From: an uncultured Roseobacter sp.
Lineage (GTDB): Bacteria; Pseudomonadota; Alphaproteobacteria; Rhodobacterales; Rhodobacteraceae
DNA length: 64,000 bases
Assembly (NCBI RefSeq): GCF_947495275.1
Contig: NZ_CANLYL010000012.1
Span: 62,001-126,000, forward strand
Direction: 5' to 3'
The notes under the pieces are model-generated. The model saw only the letters and a list, made by a program, of their open reading frames with translations. It had not been told where the DNA came from and searched no databases. The translations under genes and the position numbers were made by a program. This document shows positions 37,200 through 46,721 of this stretch, one piece after another. The stretch's first letter is position 1, and every line of letters begins with the position of its first letter.

Positions 37200-38861
37200 A
37201 TGCTCCAGATTGATCTTTGGAAACGGATCACGATTTGGCTGACCTGCGCGGTCGGGTTGTGGCTCGCCGTTCCAAACGCCTTTTACACGAATGTTGAAAA
37301 ACACAATGATGCGGTCGCCGCGATCGAGTTGGGCGGCAGCGCAACCGAATTTGCCGGTGATCTGAGCCTTTGGCCTGAATGGATGCCTTCTGGGCTGGTA
37401 AATCTGGGGCTTGACCTGCGTGGTGGTGCCCATTTGCTGGCCGAAGTTCAGGTGGAGGATGTCTACGAGGCGCGGATGCAAGCGTCATGGCCGGAGCTAC
37501 GCCGGGCGCTGGCGCAGGAGCGCGCGACCATTGGCACCATTCGGCGCCAACCCTCTGATGATGATGAGTTGCGTATCCGCATCAGCCAGCCGGAAAATAT
37601 GGCGCAGGCGCTGGAGATCGTGCGCGGTCTCGCGCGTCCGGTTCAGACCCTCACGGGCGTGGGGGCAAACGACATTGAAGTGCGCGCTGAAGATGATGTG
37701 CTGATCGTTAATCTTTCTGAAGCGGAAAGACTGGCGACGGATGAGCGCACCATCCAGCAAAGCCTTGAGATCATTCGCAATCGTATTGATGAGGCCGGAA
37801 CGCGCGAGCCAACGATCCAGCGTCAGGGCGCAGACCGGGTGCTCATCCAGGTTCCGGGCATCGGTTCGGCGGCAGAGCTGAAGAAATTGATCGGAACCAC
37901 GGCGCAGCTTACTTTCAACCCGGTTGTCACGCGCGGAACCGACCCTGATGCATCGGCGGGTATCGGCAACAAGATTGTTCCATCGATCGATGAGCCAGGC
38001 ACATTCTACACCATCGAGGCCGCCGCGGTGGTCACAGGCGAAGAGCTTGTTGATGCACAACCGGCATTTGACCAAAACGGCCGTCCGGCGGTGAATTTCC
38101 GGTTTAATACCTCTGGCGCGCGCAAATTCGGCGACTACACCGCGGAGAATATCGGGTCCCCCTTCGCCATTGTCCTTGACGATGAAGTTGTCAGCGCCCC
38201 GACGATCCAAAGCCATATTCCGGGCGGGTCAGGTATCATCACCGGCCGCTTTACGGTTGAGGAATCGACCCGTCTGGCCGTGCTGCTGCGGGCAGGGGCC
38301 TTGCCTGCGGAACTGGTGTTTCTGGAAGAGCGCACGATTGGCCCTGAACTTGGCCAGGACAGTATCGACGCCGGCAAGATTGCGACGGTCGTGGCCTTCG
38401 CGGCGGTGCTGGTGTTCATGTTTCTCAGCTACGGCCTCTTCGGGTTCTTTGCCAATATCGCACTGATCATCAACATCGGGCTGATTTTTGGCCTGCTCAG
38501 CCTCATCGGGGCCACGCTGACGCTGCCGGGTATCGCGGGCATCGTGCTGACGGTCGGGATGGCGGTGGACGCAAATGTGCTGATCTTTGAGCGTATCCGC
38601 GAGGAACTCAAAACGTCCAAAGGACCTGCGCGCGCCATTGAGTTGGGCTACGAGAAAGCCCTTAGTGCCATTCTGGACGCCAATATCACGACTTTCATCA
38701 CAGCGGTAATACTCTTCGCAATGGGCTCCGGTCCGGTGCGCGGTTTTGCGATTACGCTGGGTCTGGGCATCCTGACATCCGTCTTCACGGCAATTTTTGT
38801 GACCCGGCTTTTCGTGGTCATGTGGTTCGAGCGCAAGCGCCCGAAAACAATCGAGGTCTGA
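37200..38861 (+). CDS. secD: Protein translocase subunit SecD
   Basis: A 553-residue inner-membrane protein. It has an N-terminal helix, the SecD/F motif LVNLGLDLRGGAHLL, a large periplasmic region, and a C-terminal block of five helices with VGMAVDANVLIFERIREEL, typical of the RND-like proton-driven core. SecDF uses the proton gradient to pull preproteins across the membrane. SecF follows after a single base. Confidence 0.97.
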   Translation: MLQIDLWKRITIWLTCAVGLWLAVPNAFYTNVEKHNDAVAAIELGGSATEFAGDLSLWPEWMPSGLVNLGLDLRGGAHLLAEVQVEDVYEARMQASWPELRRALAQERATIGTIRRQPSDDDELRIRISQPENMAQALEIVRGLARPVQTLTGVGANDIEVRAEDDVLIVNLSEAERLATDERTIQQSLEIIRNRIDEAGTREPTIQRQGADRVLIQVPGIGSAAELKKLIGTTAQLTFNPVVTRGTDPDASAGIGNKIVPSIDEPGTFYTIEAAAVVTGEELVDAQPAFDQNGRPAVNFRFNTSGARKFGDYTAENIGSPFAIVLDDEVVSAPTIQSHIPGGSGIITGRFTVEESTRLAVLLRAGALPAELVFLEERTIGPELGQDSIDAGKIATVVAFAAVLVFMFLSYGLFGFFANIALIINIGLIFGLLSLIGATLTLPGIAGIVLTVGMAVDANVLIFERIREELKTSKGPARAIELGYEKALSAILDANITTFITAVILFAMGSGPVRGFAITLGLGILTSVFTAIFVTRLFVVMWFERKRPKTIEV

Positions 38862-38862
38862 T

Positions 38863-39831
38863 ATGCGTCTGAGACTGGTCAAGCAGAACACGAACTTCGA
38901 TTTCTTCAAGCGCTGGAAGATGTGGCTGGGCATTTCAGGCCTTATGATGGTTGTCGCCTTTGCGTCCTTCATGATCCAGGGTCTGAATTTTGGCATTGAC
39001 TTCCGGGGCGGCACGACGATCCGGACCGAGAGCCCGATGCCGGTCGACATTGGTGTCTATCGCGACGCCATCGCGACGCTGGAGCTGGGTGACGTGTCGA
39101 TCACCGAAGTGTTCGATCCGACATTTGAGGCGGATCAGAACGTGGCGATGATCCGTATTCAGGCGCAAGATGGGCAGGAAGCCGTGACAGCGGATGTCAT
39201 CGAGGCTGTCGAGCAAGCACTGAAAACCGTGCGCCCGGACATCAAATTCATCTCGGTGGAATCAGTGGGTCCAAAGGTTTCGGGCGAGCTGATCCAAACC
39301 GCCGCCATTGCGGTTGTCTTGGCCATCGGGGCTGTGCTTGTCTACATCTGGCTGCGGTTTGAATGGCAGTTTGCCCTTGGCGCGGTGCTGGCCCTGGTGC
39401 ACGACGTCATCCTCACAATCGGGGTCTTTTCCGAGGTGCAAATCCGCTTTGACCTTGCGATCATTGCGGCCCTTCTGACCATCGTCGGCTATTCGCTGAA
39501 CGATACCGTTGTCGTTTTCGACCGAGTGCGGGAGAACCTGCGCAAGTTCAAGAAAAAGCCATTGGCCGAGGTGCTGAACATTTCGATCAATGAAACATTG
39601 AGCCGGACGTTCATGACCTCTTTTACTACCTTGCTGGCGCTGATTGCGCTCTTCGTTCTTGGCGGCGATGTGATCCGCGGGTTCGTTTTTGCCATGATCT
39701 GGGGCGTGATTGTCGGTACTTACAGCTCAATCTTCGTCGCCTCCGCCGCCCTGCTGTATCTGGGCGTGAAACGGGACTGGTCCAAACCAGACGCAAACGC
39801 CGGGAACCAATACGCCAATATAGATGCCTGA
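38863..39831 (+). CDS. secF: Protein translocase subunit SecF
   Basis: A 322-residue partner of SecD with an N-terminal helix, the GIDFRGGTTI motif, and five C-terminal helices with VGYSLNDTVVVFDRVRENL. The gene starts one base after secD ends and overlaps the TauE-family gene by 8 bases, so all are co-translated. Confidence 0.97.
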   Translation: MRLRLVKQNTNFDFFKRWKMWLGISGLMMVVAFASFMIQGLNFGIDFRGGTTIRTESPMPVDIGVYRDAIATLELGDVSITEVFDPTFEADQNVAMIRIQAQDGQEAVTADVIEAVEQALKTVRPDIKFISVESVGPKVSGELIQTAAIAVVLAIGAVLVYIWLRFEWQFALGAVLALVHDVILTIGVFSEVQIRFDLAIIAALLTIVGYSLNDTVVVFDRVRENLRKFKKKPLAEVLNISINETLSRTFMTSFTTLLALIALFVLGGDVIRGFVFAMIWGVIVGTYSSIFVASAALLYLGVKRDWSKPDANAGNQYANIDA

Positions 39832-40576
39832 CGCACTGGCGCAGGTCTTCACGACCCCGGGACTGATCTGGCTGTTTGGCGCGGTTGTGGCCGCTGGTCT
39901 GGTGCGCGGGTTTGCGGGATTTGGCAGCGGCATGATCATCATGGCCGTGGGATCGTCGGTTCTGGAGCCGGTCTCTGCCGTGATCTTCATGATGATGGCG
40001 GAATTGCTTGGACCTTTGCCAAATCTGCGCGCCGCGTGGCGCGACGGTGCGCCGCGCGATGTCGGCCGGTTGATGATCGGGGCAACGCTCGCCGTCCCTG
40101 TCGGTATCTGGTTTCTCGCAAACGTGTCGGGCGATGCATTCGGCTGGGTGGTTTCCATCACCGTGCTTGCGCTATTGTCCCTGCTGATGACCGGCTGGCG
40201 GTACAAAGGGGAACTGACCCCAAGACTGACCGTGGGAACAGGCGCACTCGGCGGGCTCATGTGTGGATTTGCGGGTGTCCCGGGCCCCCCGGTCATCATG
40301 CTCTATATGTCCAGCCGACTGCCAATCGCTGTCATTCGCGCCAATTTCCTGCTCTATCTTCTGGCCATTGACGTGGTCATGATCGCGGTTTTCTGGGGCA
40401 GTGGCTTGTTCGTCTGGGAAGTAGCGGTCCTTGGATTGATCGCAGGCATTCCGAATGTGATTGCAAATATCATCGGCGCGCGCCTTTTTGACCCTGACGC
40501 CGAGGCGCTTTTCCGCCGTGTGGCCTATCTGGTCATTGCCGCATCGGCTATTCTGGGCTTGCCGATCTGGAAATAG
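39824..40576 (+). CDS. TauE/SafE-family sulfite exporter-like permease
   Basis: A 250-residue membrane protein with about eight helices. The repeats ARGFAGFG-like (LVRGFAGFGSGMIIMA) near the start and GLMCGFAGVPGPPVIMLYM in the middle are TauE/SafE hallmarks. The family exports sulfite, sulfonates or other organic anions. It overlaps secF by 8 bases and is followed by the Mth938-like gene after 8 bases. A link to sulfonate breakdown is possible, but none of those genes is nearby. Confidence 0.87.
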   Translation: MPDALAQVFTTPGLIWLFGAVVAAGLVRGFAGFGSGMIIMAVGSSVLEPVSAVIFMMMAELLGPLPNLRAAWRDGAPRDVGRLMIGATLAVPVGIWFLANVSGDAFGWVVSITVLALLSLLMTGWRYKGELTPRLTVGTGALGGLMCGFAGVPGPPVIMLYMSSRLPIAVIRANFLLYLLAIDVVMIAVFWGSGLFVWEVAVLGLIAGIPNVIANIIGARLFDPDAEALFRRVAYLVIAASAILGLPIWK

Positions 40577-40584
40577 GAGGGCCC

Positions 40585-40938
40585 ATGCGTCTCAATGAAA
40601 TCTCATTTACCGATGCAAAACCGGTCGAAGGTTACGGGCCGGGGTTCTTTCGGATCGGAGGTAAGGTTCTTCAGGGCCCGATCCTCGCGGGGCCGCGTGG
40701 CACACAGTCATGGGGCGGATACAAGGATAGCGCCTGCCTGTTGGATCTGGTGGATGACATCGATGTGCTCTTCGTGGGAACCGGGGCGGAAACGGCCCAT
40801 TTGCCCACAGAGTTACGCACGCAACTCGAAGAGGCGGGGATGGGCGTTGAGGTGATGGCAACACCTGCTGCCTGCCGCACGTACAATGTTCTGCTGAGTG
40901 AAGGTCGCCGTATCGCTCTGGCCATGATCCCGGTGTGA
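40585..40938 (+). CDS. Mth938-like domain protein (DUF498)
   Basis: A 117-residue small soluble protein of the Mth938/NDUFAF3-like family. Marks are GYGPGFFRIGG, VEVMATPAACRTYNVLLSEGRRI and a C-terminal hydrophobic strand. The eukaryotic relative aids complex I assembly; the bacterial role is undefined. The gene is conserved downstream of secDF in many alphaproteobacteria and lies within the secF-ccmA stretch here. Confidence 0.85.
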   Translation: MRLNEISFTDAKPVEGYGPGFFRIGGKVLQGPILAGPRGTQSWGGYKDSACLLDLVDDIDVLFVGTGAETAHLPTELRTQLEEAGMGVEVMATPAACRTYNVLLSEGRRIALAMIPV

Positions 40939-40980
40939 TCGGGCTTTTGTACATCTGTGCAATCGGCTAACGCTGGCAAT

Positions 40981-41598
40981 ATGGTATTGGAAGTGCGCGA
41001 TCTGAGTGTTGAGCGGGGGGGTATACCCGTTTTGACAGGCCTGTCATTCGACCTTGCAGCAGGGCAGGCCCTGATCTTGCGGGGTCCAAATGGAGCCGGG
41101 AAAACCACACTTCTGCGCACATTGGCGGGGCTGCAACCCGCGCTTTGCGGGGAGATCAGCGGAACCCAGGAGACCATTGCCTATTCAGGTCATTCGGACG
41201 GTCTGAAAGCGATGCTGACCGTTGCGGAAAATCTTACCTTTTGGGCAGAGGTCTTTGGCCAGAAAGGGATTGATCGGGCAATGAAGGCCTACGCGTTGGA
41301 GCCGCTGGCGGAGCGTCTCGCCGGCACCCTGTCTGCGGGACAAAAACGCAGGCTTGGCCTTGCGCGACTGCTGGTCACGGCCCGCCCGATCTGGATGTTG
41401 GATGAACCAACGGTGTCGCTCGATACTCAGGCGGTTGCCCAGTTTGCCCAAGCCGCGCAGGCTCATCTGATGTCAGGTGGTGCGGCGTTGATCGCGACGC
41501 ATATCGACCTTGGCCTTGAAGCGCAGGTTCTCGATGTCGCGCCCTACCGGGCAAGGCTTGATGCGAAAGCCGGTGCCAGTGACGAGGCCTTCCTGTGA
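40981..41598 (+). CDS. ccmA: Cytochrome c biogenesis ABC transporter ATPase CcmA
   Basis: A 205-residue ATPase with Walker [10 protein letters not shown], signature [15 protein letters not shown] and Walker [12 protein letters not shown]. With CcmB, CcmC and CcmD it releases holo-CcmE during heme delivery to apocytochromes c. The ATG at 40981 fits the family N-terminus ([14 protein letters not shown]); a GTG 24 bases upstream is an alternative, and neither has a strong ribosome-binding site. It overlaps ccmB by 4 bases. Confidence 0.93.
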   Translation: MVLEVRDLSVERGGIPVLTGLSFDLAAGQALILRGPNGAGKTTLLRTLAGLQPALCGEISGTQETIAYSGHSDGLKAMLTVAENLTFWAEVFGQKGIDRAMKAYALEPLAERLAGTLSAGQKRRLGLARLLVTARPIWMLDEPTVSLDTQAVAQFAQAAQAHLMSGGAALIATHIDLGLEAQVLDVAPYRARLDAKAGASDEAFL

Positions 41599-42251
41599 AA
41601 GCACTGCTGATCAGAGACCTCAAGCTGGCGTTCCGGGCGGGCGGTGGGTTTGGCCTTGGACTGGCTTTCTTCCTGATCGTTACGGTTCTGGTCCCGTTCG
41701 GGGTCGGTCCGCAATCGGAGCTTCTGGCCCGGATCGCGTCAGGCATATTATGGCTCGGCGCTTTGCTGGCCTGCCTGCTGTCACTGGACCGGCTTCTGGC
41801 ACTGGACTGGGAGGACGGTACGCTGGACCTGCTGGCCACCTCGCCATTGCCCCTTGAGGCCGCGCTGAGCACCAAAGCCCTGGCCCATTGGCTCACGACA
41901 GGTCTGCCACTGGTTCTGGCATCACCGGTTCTGGGCATACTGCTGAATCTGCCGGGAGCGGGATATTTCTGGCTGGTGATCTCGTTGCTGCTTGGAACGC
42001 CAGCCCTGTCTGTCATTGGTATCTTTGGCGCGGCGCTGACCGTTGGCGTCAAACGGGGTGGCTTGTTGCTGTCGCTGCTGGTCCTGCCGCTTTATGTCCC
42101 GACACTCATTTTCGGGGCCGAAGCAGCCCGGCGCGGCGCAGCGGAGCTCGACCCAACCACGCCCCTGTTGATGCTGGCCGGGATCACGGCCGGTACAATC
42201 GCCGTCATGCCTTTTGCCTCGGCCGCTGCCTTGCGGGTGAACTTGCGGTGA
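41595..42251 (+). CDS. ccmB: Heme exporter protein CcmB
   Basis: A 218-residue membrane protein with six helices and the family segment [20 protein letters not shown]. It is the permease partner of CcmA. The start is GTG within a GTGA overlap with ccmA's stop, a mark of coupled translation. CcmC follows after 52 bases. Confidence 0.94.
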   Translation: MKALLIRDLKLAFRAGGGFGLGLAFFLIVTVLVPFGVGPQSELLARIASGILWLGALLACLLSLDRLLALDWEDGTLDLLATSPLPLEAALSTKALAHWLTTGLPLVLASPVLGILLNLPGAGYFWLVISLLLGTPALSVIGIFGAALTVGVKRGGLLLSLLVLPLYVPTLIFGAEAARRGAAELDPTTPLLMLAGITAGTIAVMPFASAAALRVNLR

Positions 42252-42303
42252 TCGCGGCCATTTGTCCATTGAGCCGCGTCCGGCAAGCGATTAGGTAAAG
42301 CGC

Positions 42304-43032
42304 ATGTCTTTGTGGGAATATGCCAATCCGGTTCGTTTTCTGAACTTAAGCGCGCGCGTTTTGCCTGTGTTTTGGGGGCTCGCGGTGGCCTGTCTAATCG
42401 TTGGGCTGATCTGGGGGTTTTTCTTTACGCCGGATGATTTCCGCCAAGGCTCCACGGTCAAGATTATCTACCTGCATGTGCCCTCAGCGATGATGGCAAT
42501 CAATGCCTGGGTGATGATGCTGGTGGCCTCGTTGATCTGGCTGGTCCGCCGTCATCACGTGTCAGCGCTGGCAGCCAAGGCAGCCGCTCCTGTTGGCGTG
42601 GTCATGACGCTGATCGCTCTTTTTACCGGTGCTATCTGGGGGCAACCCATGTGGGGCACCTGGTGGGCCTGGGATCCGCGGCTGACATCGTTCCTGATCC
42701 TGTTCCTGTTCTATCTCGGCTACATTGCGCTCTGGGAGGCCATCGAAGATCCGGATACGGCGGCGGATCTCACCTCTGTGCTGTGTCTTGTTGGCTCGGT
42801 TTTTGCGGTGCTTTCACGATACGCTGTGAACTTTTGGAATCAGGGCCTGCATCAGGGCGCTTCACTGAGCCTCGACAAGGAGGAAAACGTGGCAGACGTG
42901 TTCTACATACCCCTGTTGGTCTGCATCGCGGGTTTCGTGCTATTGTTTATTGCTCTGGTCCTGTATCGCACGGGCACTGAAATCCGCCTGCGGCGGACCC
43001 GGGCGCTTCAGGCGCGGGAGGGGCGTGCCTGA
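42304..43032 (+). CDS. ccmC: Heme-handling protein CcmC
   Basis: A 242-residue membrane protein with six helices. The tryptophan-rich heme-handling motif WGQPMWGTWWAWDPRLTS is present, together with the periplasmic His positions (HVPSAMM and NQGLHQG). CcmC loads heme onto CcmE. Its stop overlaps the first base of ccmD. Confidence 0.96.
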   Translation: MSLWEYANPVRFLNLSARVLPVFWGLAVACLIVGLIWGFFFTPDDFRQGSTVKIIYLHVPSAMMAINAWVMMLVASLIWLVRRHHVSALAAKAAAPVGVVMTLIALFTGAIWGQPMWGTWWAWDPRLTSFLILFLFYLGYIALWEAIEDPDTAADLTSVLCLVGSVFAVLSRYAVNFWNQGLHQGASLSLDKEENVADVFYIPLLVCIAGFVLLFIALVLYRTGTEIRLRRTRALQAREGRA

Positions 43033-43187
43033 TGCCCGATCTGGGGAAATATGCAGACGCGGTCCTGTCGGCCTACGGTGTGTCGTCGTTGCTGCTATTG
43101 CTTCTCGTGATCTTTACGTTACGCAAGGGCCGCGCTGCGCGTCAGGCACTGGAAGATGTGGAAAAAAGGAGCAAGACAAATGGCTAA
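43032..43187 (+). CDS. ccmD: Heme exporter protein CcmD
   Basis: A 51-residue protein starting at the ATG of TGATG, where the ccmC stop overlaps by one base. It has one hydrophobic helix (SSLLLLLLVIFTLRKG, about 18-33) after MPDLGKYADAVLSAYG, followed by a basic cytoplasmic tail with RAARQALEDVEKRS, the usual CcmD pattern. CcmD bridges CcmABC and CcmE. Its end overlaps ccmG by 8 bases. Confidence 0.92.
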   Translation: MPDLGKYADAVLSAYGVSSLLLLLLVIFTLRKGRAARQALEDVEKRSKTNG

Positions 43188-43722
43188 GGTCTCTCCCCTG
43201 ATGATCGCACCGCCGCTTCTGTTCGCGGGCTTTGTTGCTCTTGCGGGGATCGGCATGTTTCGGGACGATCCCAACCGCTTGCCGTCCACAATGATCGGCC
43301 AACCTGCGCCCGGGATTACCGAAGACGCATTGGGGGACTACCCGCCCGTTACACCACAGGCGATGGCGACAGGTCAGGTCACATTGGTCAATTTCTGGGC
43401 GAGCTGGTGTCCGCCGTGTCGCGCCGAACACCCCAATCTGCTCAAAATGGCCAGTGAGGGGATGCCGATCATAGGGGTGAATTTCAAAGACACCGAAGGC
43501 CCCGCAAGCTCGTATCTGGATGACGATGGGAACCCCTTCAAAGCAGTGGCTTACGATCCTCAGGGACGCACTGCCATTGATTGGGGCGTTACCGCGCCGC
43601 CGGAAACCTTCATTCTGGATGCGGACGGCACAGTCTTGTTTCGATTCGCCGGCCCCTTGGTGGGCAGTGACTACGAACAGCGCTTCCTGCCCGCTCTCGA
43701 AAAGGCGATGTCGGGCGGGTAA
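43180..43722 (+). CDS. ccmG: Thiol-disulfide interchange protein CcmG/DsbE
   Basis: A 180-residue membrane-anchored periplasmic thioredoxin. An N-terminal helix (about 6-25) precedes a thioredoxin fold with the redox motif WCPPC in NFWASWCPPCRAEH, then GVNFKD and a cis-Pro (APPETFIL). It reduces the cysteines of apocytochrome c before heme attachment. The ATG at 43180 sits inside the ccmD end. No ccmE, ccmF or ccmH is present in the window. It converges on acnA. Confidence 0.95.
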   Translation: MAKVSPLMIAPPLLFAGFVALAGIGMFRDDPNRLPSTMIGQPAPGITEDALGDYPPVTPQAMATGQVTLVNFWASWCPPCRAEHPNLLKMASEGMPIIGVNFKDTEGPASSYLDDDGNPFKAVAYDPQGRTAIDWGVTAPPETFILDADGTVLFRFAGPLVGSDYEQRFLPALEKAMSGG

Positions 43723-43760
43723 ACCCTCCCAACGCGTGCATGACAGGCCCTGCGGTTTTT

Positions 43761-43795
43761 CGAAAAGGCTTTGGACTGATGTCAAAGCCTTTTCG
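43761..43795. terminator. Perfect 13-bp hairpin between convergent ccmG and acnA
   Basis: CGAAAAGGCTTTG and CAAAGCCTTTTCG pair perfectly around a 9-base loop. It lies between two convergent gene ends, where a bidirectional terminator is expected. No long U-run follows on either strand, so factor-dependent termination or mRNA protection is also possible. Confidence 0.6.
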
Positions 43796-43807
43796 AGTCT
43801 TTGAAGC

Positions 43808-46495
43808 CTAGGCCGCCTGCGCCAGATTACGCAGCACGTAATGCAAAACGCCGCCGTGTTCGATGTATTCGATCTCGATCGCGGTATCGATCCGGCATTT
43901 CAGGGTGATCTCTTTGGTGCTGCCGTCGCCCATGGTGATGGTGCAGGGCACTTCTTGCAGAGGTTGGATCGTATCGAGGCCGGAGATCGAGACGGTTTCT
44001 TCGCCTGTCAGGCCCAGCGATTTACGGGTGTCACCGCCGGTGAATTCAAAGGGGACCACGCCCATACCGACGAGGTTGGAACGGTGGATTCGCTCGAAGC
44101 TTTCCGCGATCACCGCCTTGACGCCCAGAAGGGCGGTGCCTTTGGCAGCCCAGTCACGCGAGGACCCCGCGCCATATTGCTCGCCGCCAAAGATCACCAG
44201 GGGCGTGCCCGCTTCCTGATAGGCCATTGCAGCGTCATAGATCGACGTCTGGTCGCCATCGGGGCCTTTGGTATAGCCGCCTTCGACGCCTTCCAGCATC
44301 TCGTTCTTGATGCGGATGTTGGCAAAAGTGCCGCGCATCATCACCTCGTGGTTGCCGCGCCGGGAGCCGTAGGAGTTGAACTCGCGCTGCGGCACCTGAC
44401 GCTCAATCAGGTATTTGCCCGCAGGTGTCGTGTCCTTGAACGATCCGGCTGGGGAAATGTGATCGGTCGTGATCATATCGCCGAGAATGGCCAGCACCGA
44501 GGCGTTCTCGATGTTGCTGATCGTGCCGGGTTCTTTGCCCATGCCTTGGAAATAGGGCGGGTTCTGCACGTAGGTCGAGGACACCGGCCAGTCATAGACC
44601 TTGCTGTCCGTGGTGCTGACGCCCTGCCATTTGTCGTCGCCCTTGAAGACGTCGGCGTATTTGGTCTGGAAGGCTTCGCGCGTGACCGTCTGTTCGACCA
44701 GTTCGGCCACTTCCTGGCTCGTGGGCCAGATGTCTTTCAGGAAGACGTCATTGCCATCCTTGTCGGTGCCAATGGCGTCTTCGGCAAGGTTGATGTCCAG
44801 TGTTCCGGCCAGCGCATAGGCCACTACCAGCGGTGGTGAGGCGAGATAGTTAGCGCGCACATCCGGGCTGATCCGGCCTTCGAAATTACGGTTGCCCGAC
44901 AACACCGATGTGGCCACCAGATCACCTTCGGCTATGGCGTCCGACAGCTCTTTCTGGATCGGGCCAGAGTTGCCGATACAGGTGGTGCAGCCGTAGCCCA
45001 CGAGGTTGAATCCGATGCTGTCGAGGTCTTCCTGCAGGTTGGCGGCCTCAAGATAGGCAGAGACGACCTGAGACCCCGGCGCCAGCGATGTCTTGACCCA
45101 GGGCTTGCGGTTCAGTCCCAAAGCGCGCGCTTTGCGTGCCACGAGGCCCGCACCAATCATCACGTAGGGGTTCGAGGTGTTGGTGCAGGAGGTGATTGAA
45201 GCGATCACGACCTTGCCGCTTTCCATGGTGTAGTCTTCACCTGCGACGGCCACTTCCTTGCCCATCGGGCGTTTGAAGGTTTCTTCCATTTCGCGGCGGA
45301 AGGCGGTCTGCCCCTGATCCAGTGCCACATAGTCCTGCGGGCGTTTCGGGCCGGAGATCGCAGGCACAATGGTGCCCATATCAAGGTGCAATGTGTCTGT
45401 ATAAACAGGGGCGTAGTCGTCGCCGCGCCAGAAACCATTTTCCTTGGCATAGGCTTCGACCAGCGCGATGCGGTCTTCGTCGCGGCCTGTCGTGCGCAGA
45501 TAGCGCAGGGTTTCGTTGTCAATCGGGAAGAAGCCGCAAGTCGCCCCGTATTCCGGGGCCATGTTGCCGATGGTCGCGCGGTCCGCCAGCGGTAGACGGT
45601 CCAGACCTTCTCCGTAGAATTCGACGAATTTGCCCACGACGCCCTTGGCGCGCAGCATCTCTACCACTTTCAGCACAAGGTCCGTGCCTGTCGTGCCTTC
45701 CATCATGGAACCGGTCAGCTCAAAGCCAATGACCTCGGGGATCAGCATCGAAATCGGCTGACCCAGCATGGCCGCTTCGGCCTCGATACCGCCAACACCC
45801 CAGCCCAGAACCGCAGCCCCGTTGACCATGGTTGTGTGGCTGTCAGTGCCAACCAGAGTGTCCGGGTAGGCCACTTCGGCGCCGGTCTGATCCGTGTCGG
45901 TCCAGACGGTTTGCGCCAGATATTCCAGGTTCACCTGGTGGCAGATACCGGTGCCGGGGGGCACGACGCGGAAATTGTTGAATGCTTTTTGCCCCCACTT
46001 GAGAAAGGTGTAGCGTTCCATGTTGCGCTCATACTCGCGGTCGACATTCATTTGGAAAGCGCGCGGGTTGCCAAATTCGTCGATCATGACCGAGTGGTCG
46101 ATCACCAGATCGACCGGGTTCAGCGGGTTGATCTTTTCCGCGTCACCGCCAAGGCTGATGATCGCGTCGCGCATCGCGGCGAGGTCAACAACGGCTGGCA
46201 CGCCGGTGAAATCCTGCAACAGCACGCGGGCAGGGCGGTACGCAATCTCGCGCGGGTTTTTGCCGCCTTTTTGCGCCCATTCGGCGAAAGCTTTGATGTC
46301 GTCGGTGGTAACCGTCTTGCCATCTTCGAACCGCAGCATGTTCTCCAGCACCACTTTGAGGGCGGCGGGCAGTTTGGCGAAATCGCCCAGACCGGCCTTG
46401 GTTGCGGCGGGAATGGAGTAATAGTCAACGCTTTGCGTACCGACCTGTAGTGTCTTGCGTGTCTTGGAGGTGTCGTGACCAACGGTAATGGGCAT
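43808..46495 (-). CDS. acnA: Aconitate hydratase
   Basis: An 895-residue AcnA-type aconitase converting citrate to isocitrate in the TCA cycle. Iron-sulfur cluster cysteines are in ITSCTNTSNP and YGCTTCIGNSGP, and the DSHTTMVNG loop is conserved. The C-terminal swivel domain has GAGSSRDWAAKGT. Length and order of blocks match the AcnA/IRP group. It is a single-gene unit with GAGGAAG upstream of its ATG. Confidence 0.97.
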   Translation of the reverse strand: MPITVGHDTSKTRKTLQVGTQSVDYYSIPAATKAGLGDFAKLPAALKVVLENMLRFEDGKTVTTDDIKAFAEWAQKGGKNPREIAYRPARVLLQDFTGVPAVVDLAAMRDAIISLGGDAEKINPLNPVDLVIDHSVMIDEFGNPRAFQMNVDREYERNMERYTFLKWGQKAFNNFRVVPPGTGICHQVNLEYLAQTVWTDTDQTGAEVAYPDTLVGTDSHTTMVNGAAVLGWGVGGIEAEAAMLGQPISMLIPEVIGFELTGSMMEGTTGTDLVLKVVEMLRAKGVVGKFVEFYGEGLDRLPLADRATIGNMAPEYGATCGFFPIDNETLRYLRTTGRDEDRIALVEAYAKENGFWRGDDYAPVYTDTLHLDMGTIVPAISGPKRPQDYVALDQGQTAFRREMEETFKRPMGKEVAVAGEDYTMESGKVVIASITSCTNTSNPYVMIGAGLVARKARALGLNRKPWVKTSLAPGSQVVSAYLEAANLQEDLDSIGFNLVGYGCTTCIGNSGPIQKELSDAIAEGDLVATSVLSGNRNFEGRISPDVRANYLASPPLVVAYALAGTLDINLAEDAIGTDKDGNDVFLKDIWPTSQEVAELVEQTVTREAFQTKYADVFKGDDKWQGVSTTDSKVYDWPVSSTYVQNPPYFQGMGKEPGTISNIENASVLAILGDMITTDHISPAGSFKDTTPAGKYLIERQVPQREFNSYGSRRGNHEVMMRGTFANIRIKNEMLEGVEGGYTKGPDGDQTSIYDAAMAYQEAGTPLVIFGGEQYGAGSSRDWAAKGTALLGVKAVIAESFERIHRSNLVGMGVVPFEFTGGDTRKSLGLTGEETVSISGLDTIQPLQEVPCTITMGDGSTKEITLKCRIDTAIEIEYIEHGGVLHYVLRNLAQAA

Positions 46496-46721
46496 AAGAG
46501 GCTTCCTCTGGCTTGAGCTGGATCATCTTGTGGGTTGCGCGTTCAATGCCCTATGGGAGAGGGCAGTTCAACTGGAATCAGTGCTGTTTTGCAGAAATGT
46601 ATACCATTGTGTACCGTTTCAAGGCAAATGGGCTCTCAATCTCTCAAGAAACCTTGATTGGCCATTACAGCGCAGAGAAATTACGGTGATGCAAAGGCCC
46701 AATGGCCAAATGAGGAATCAC

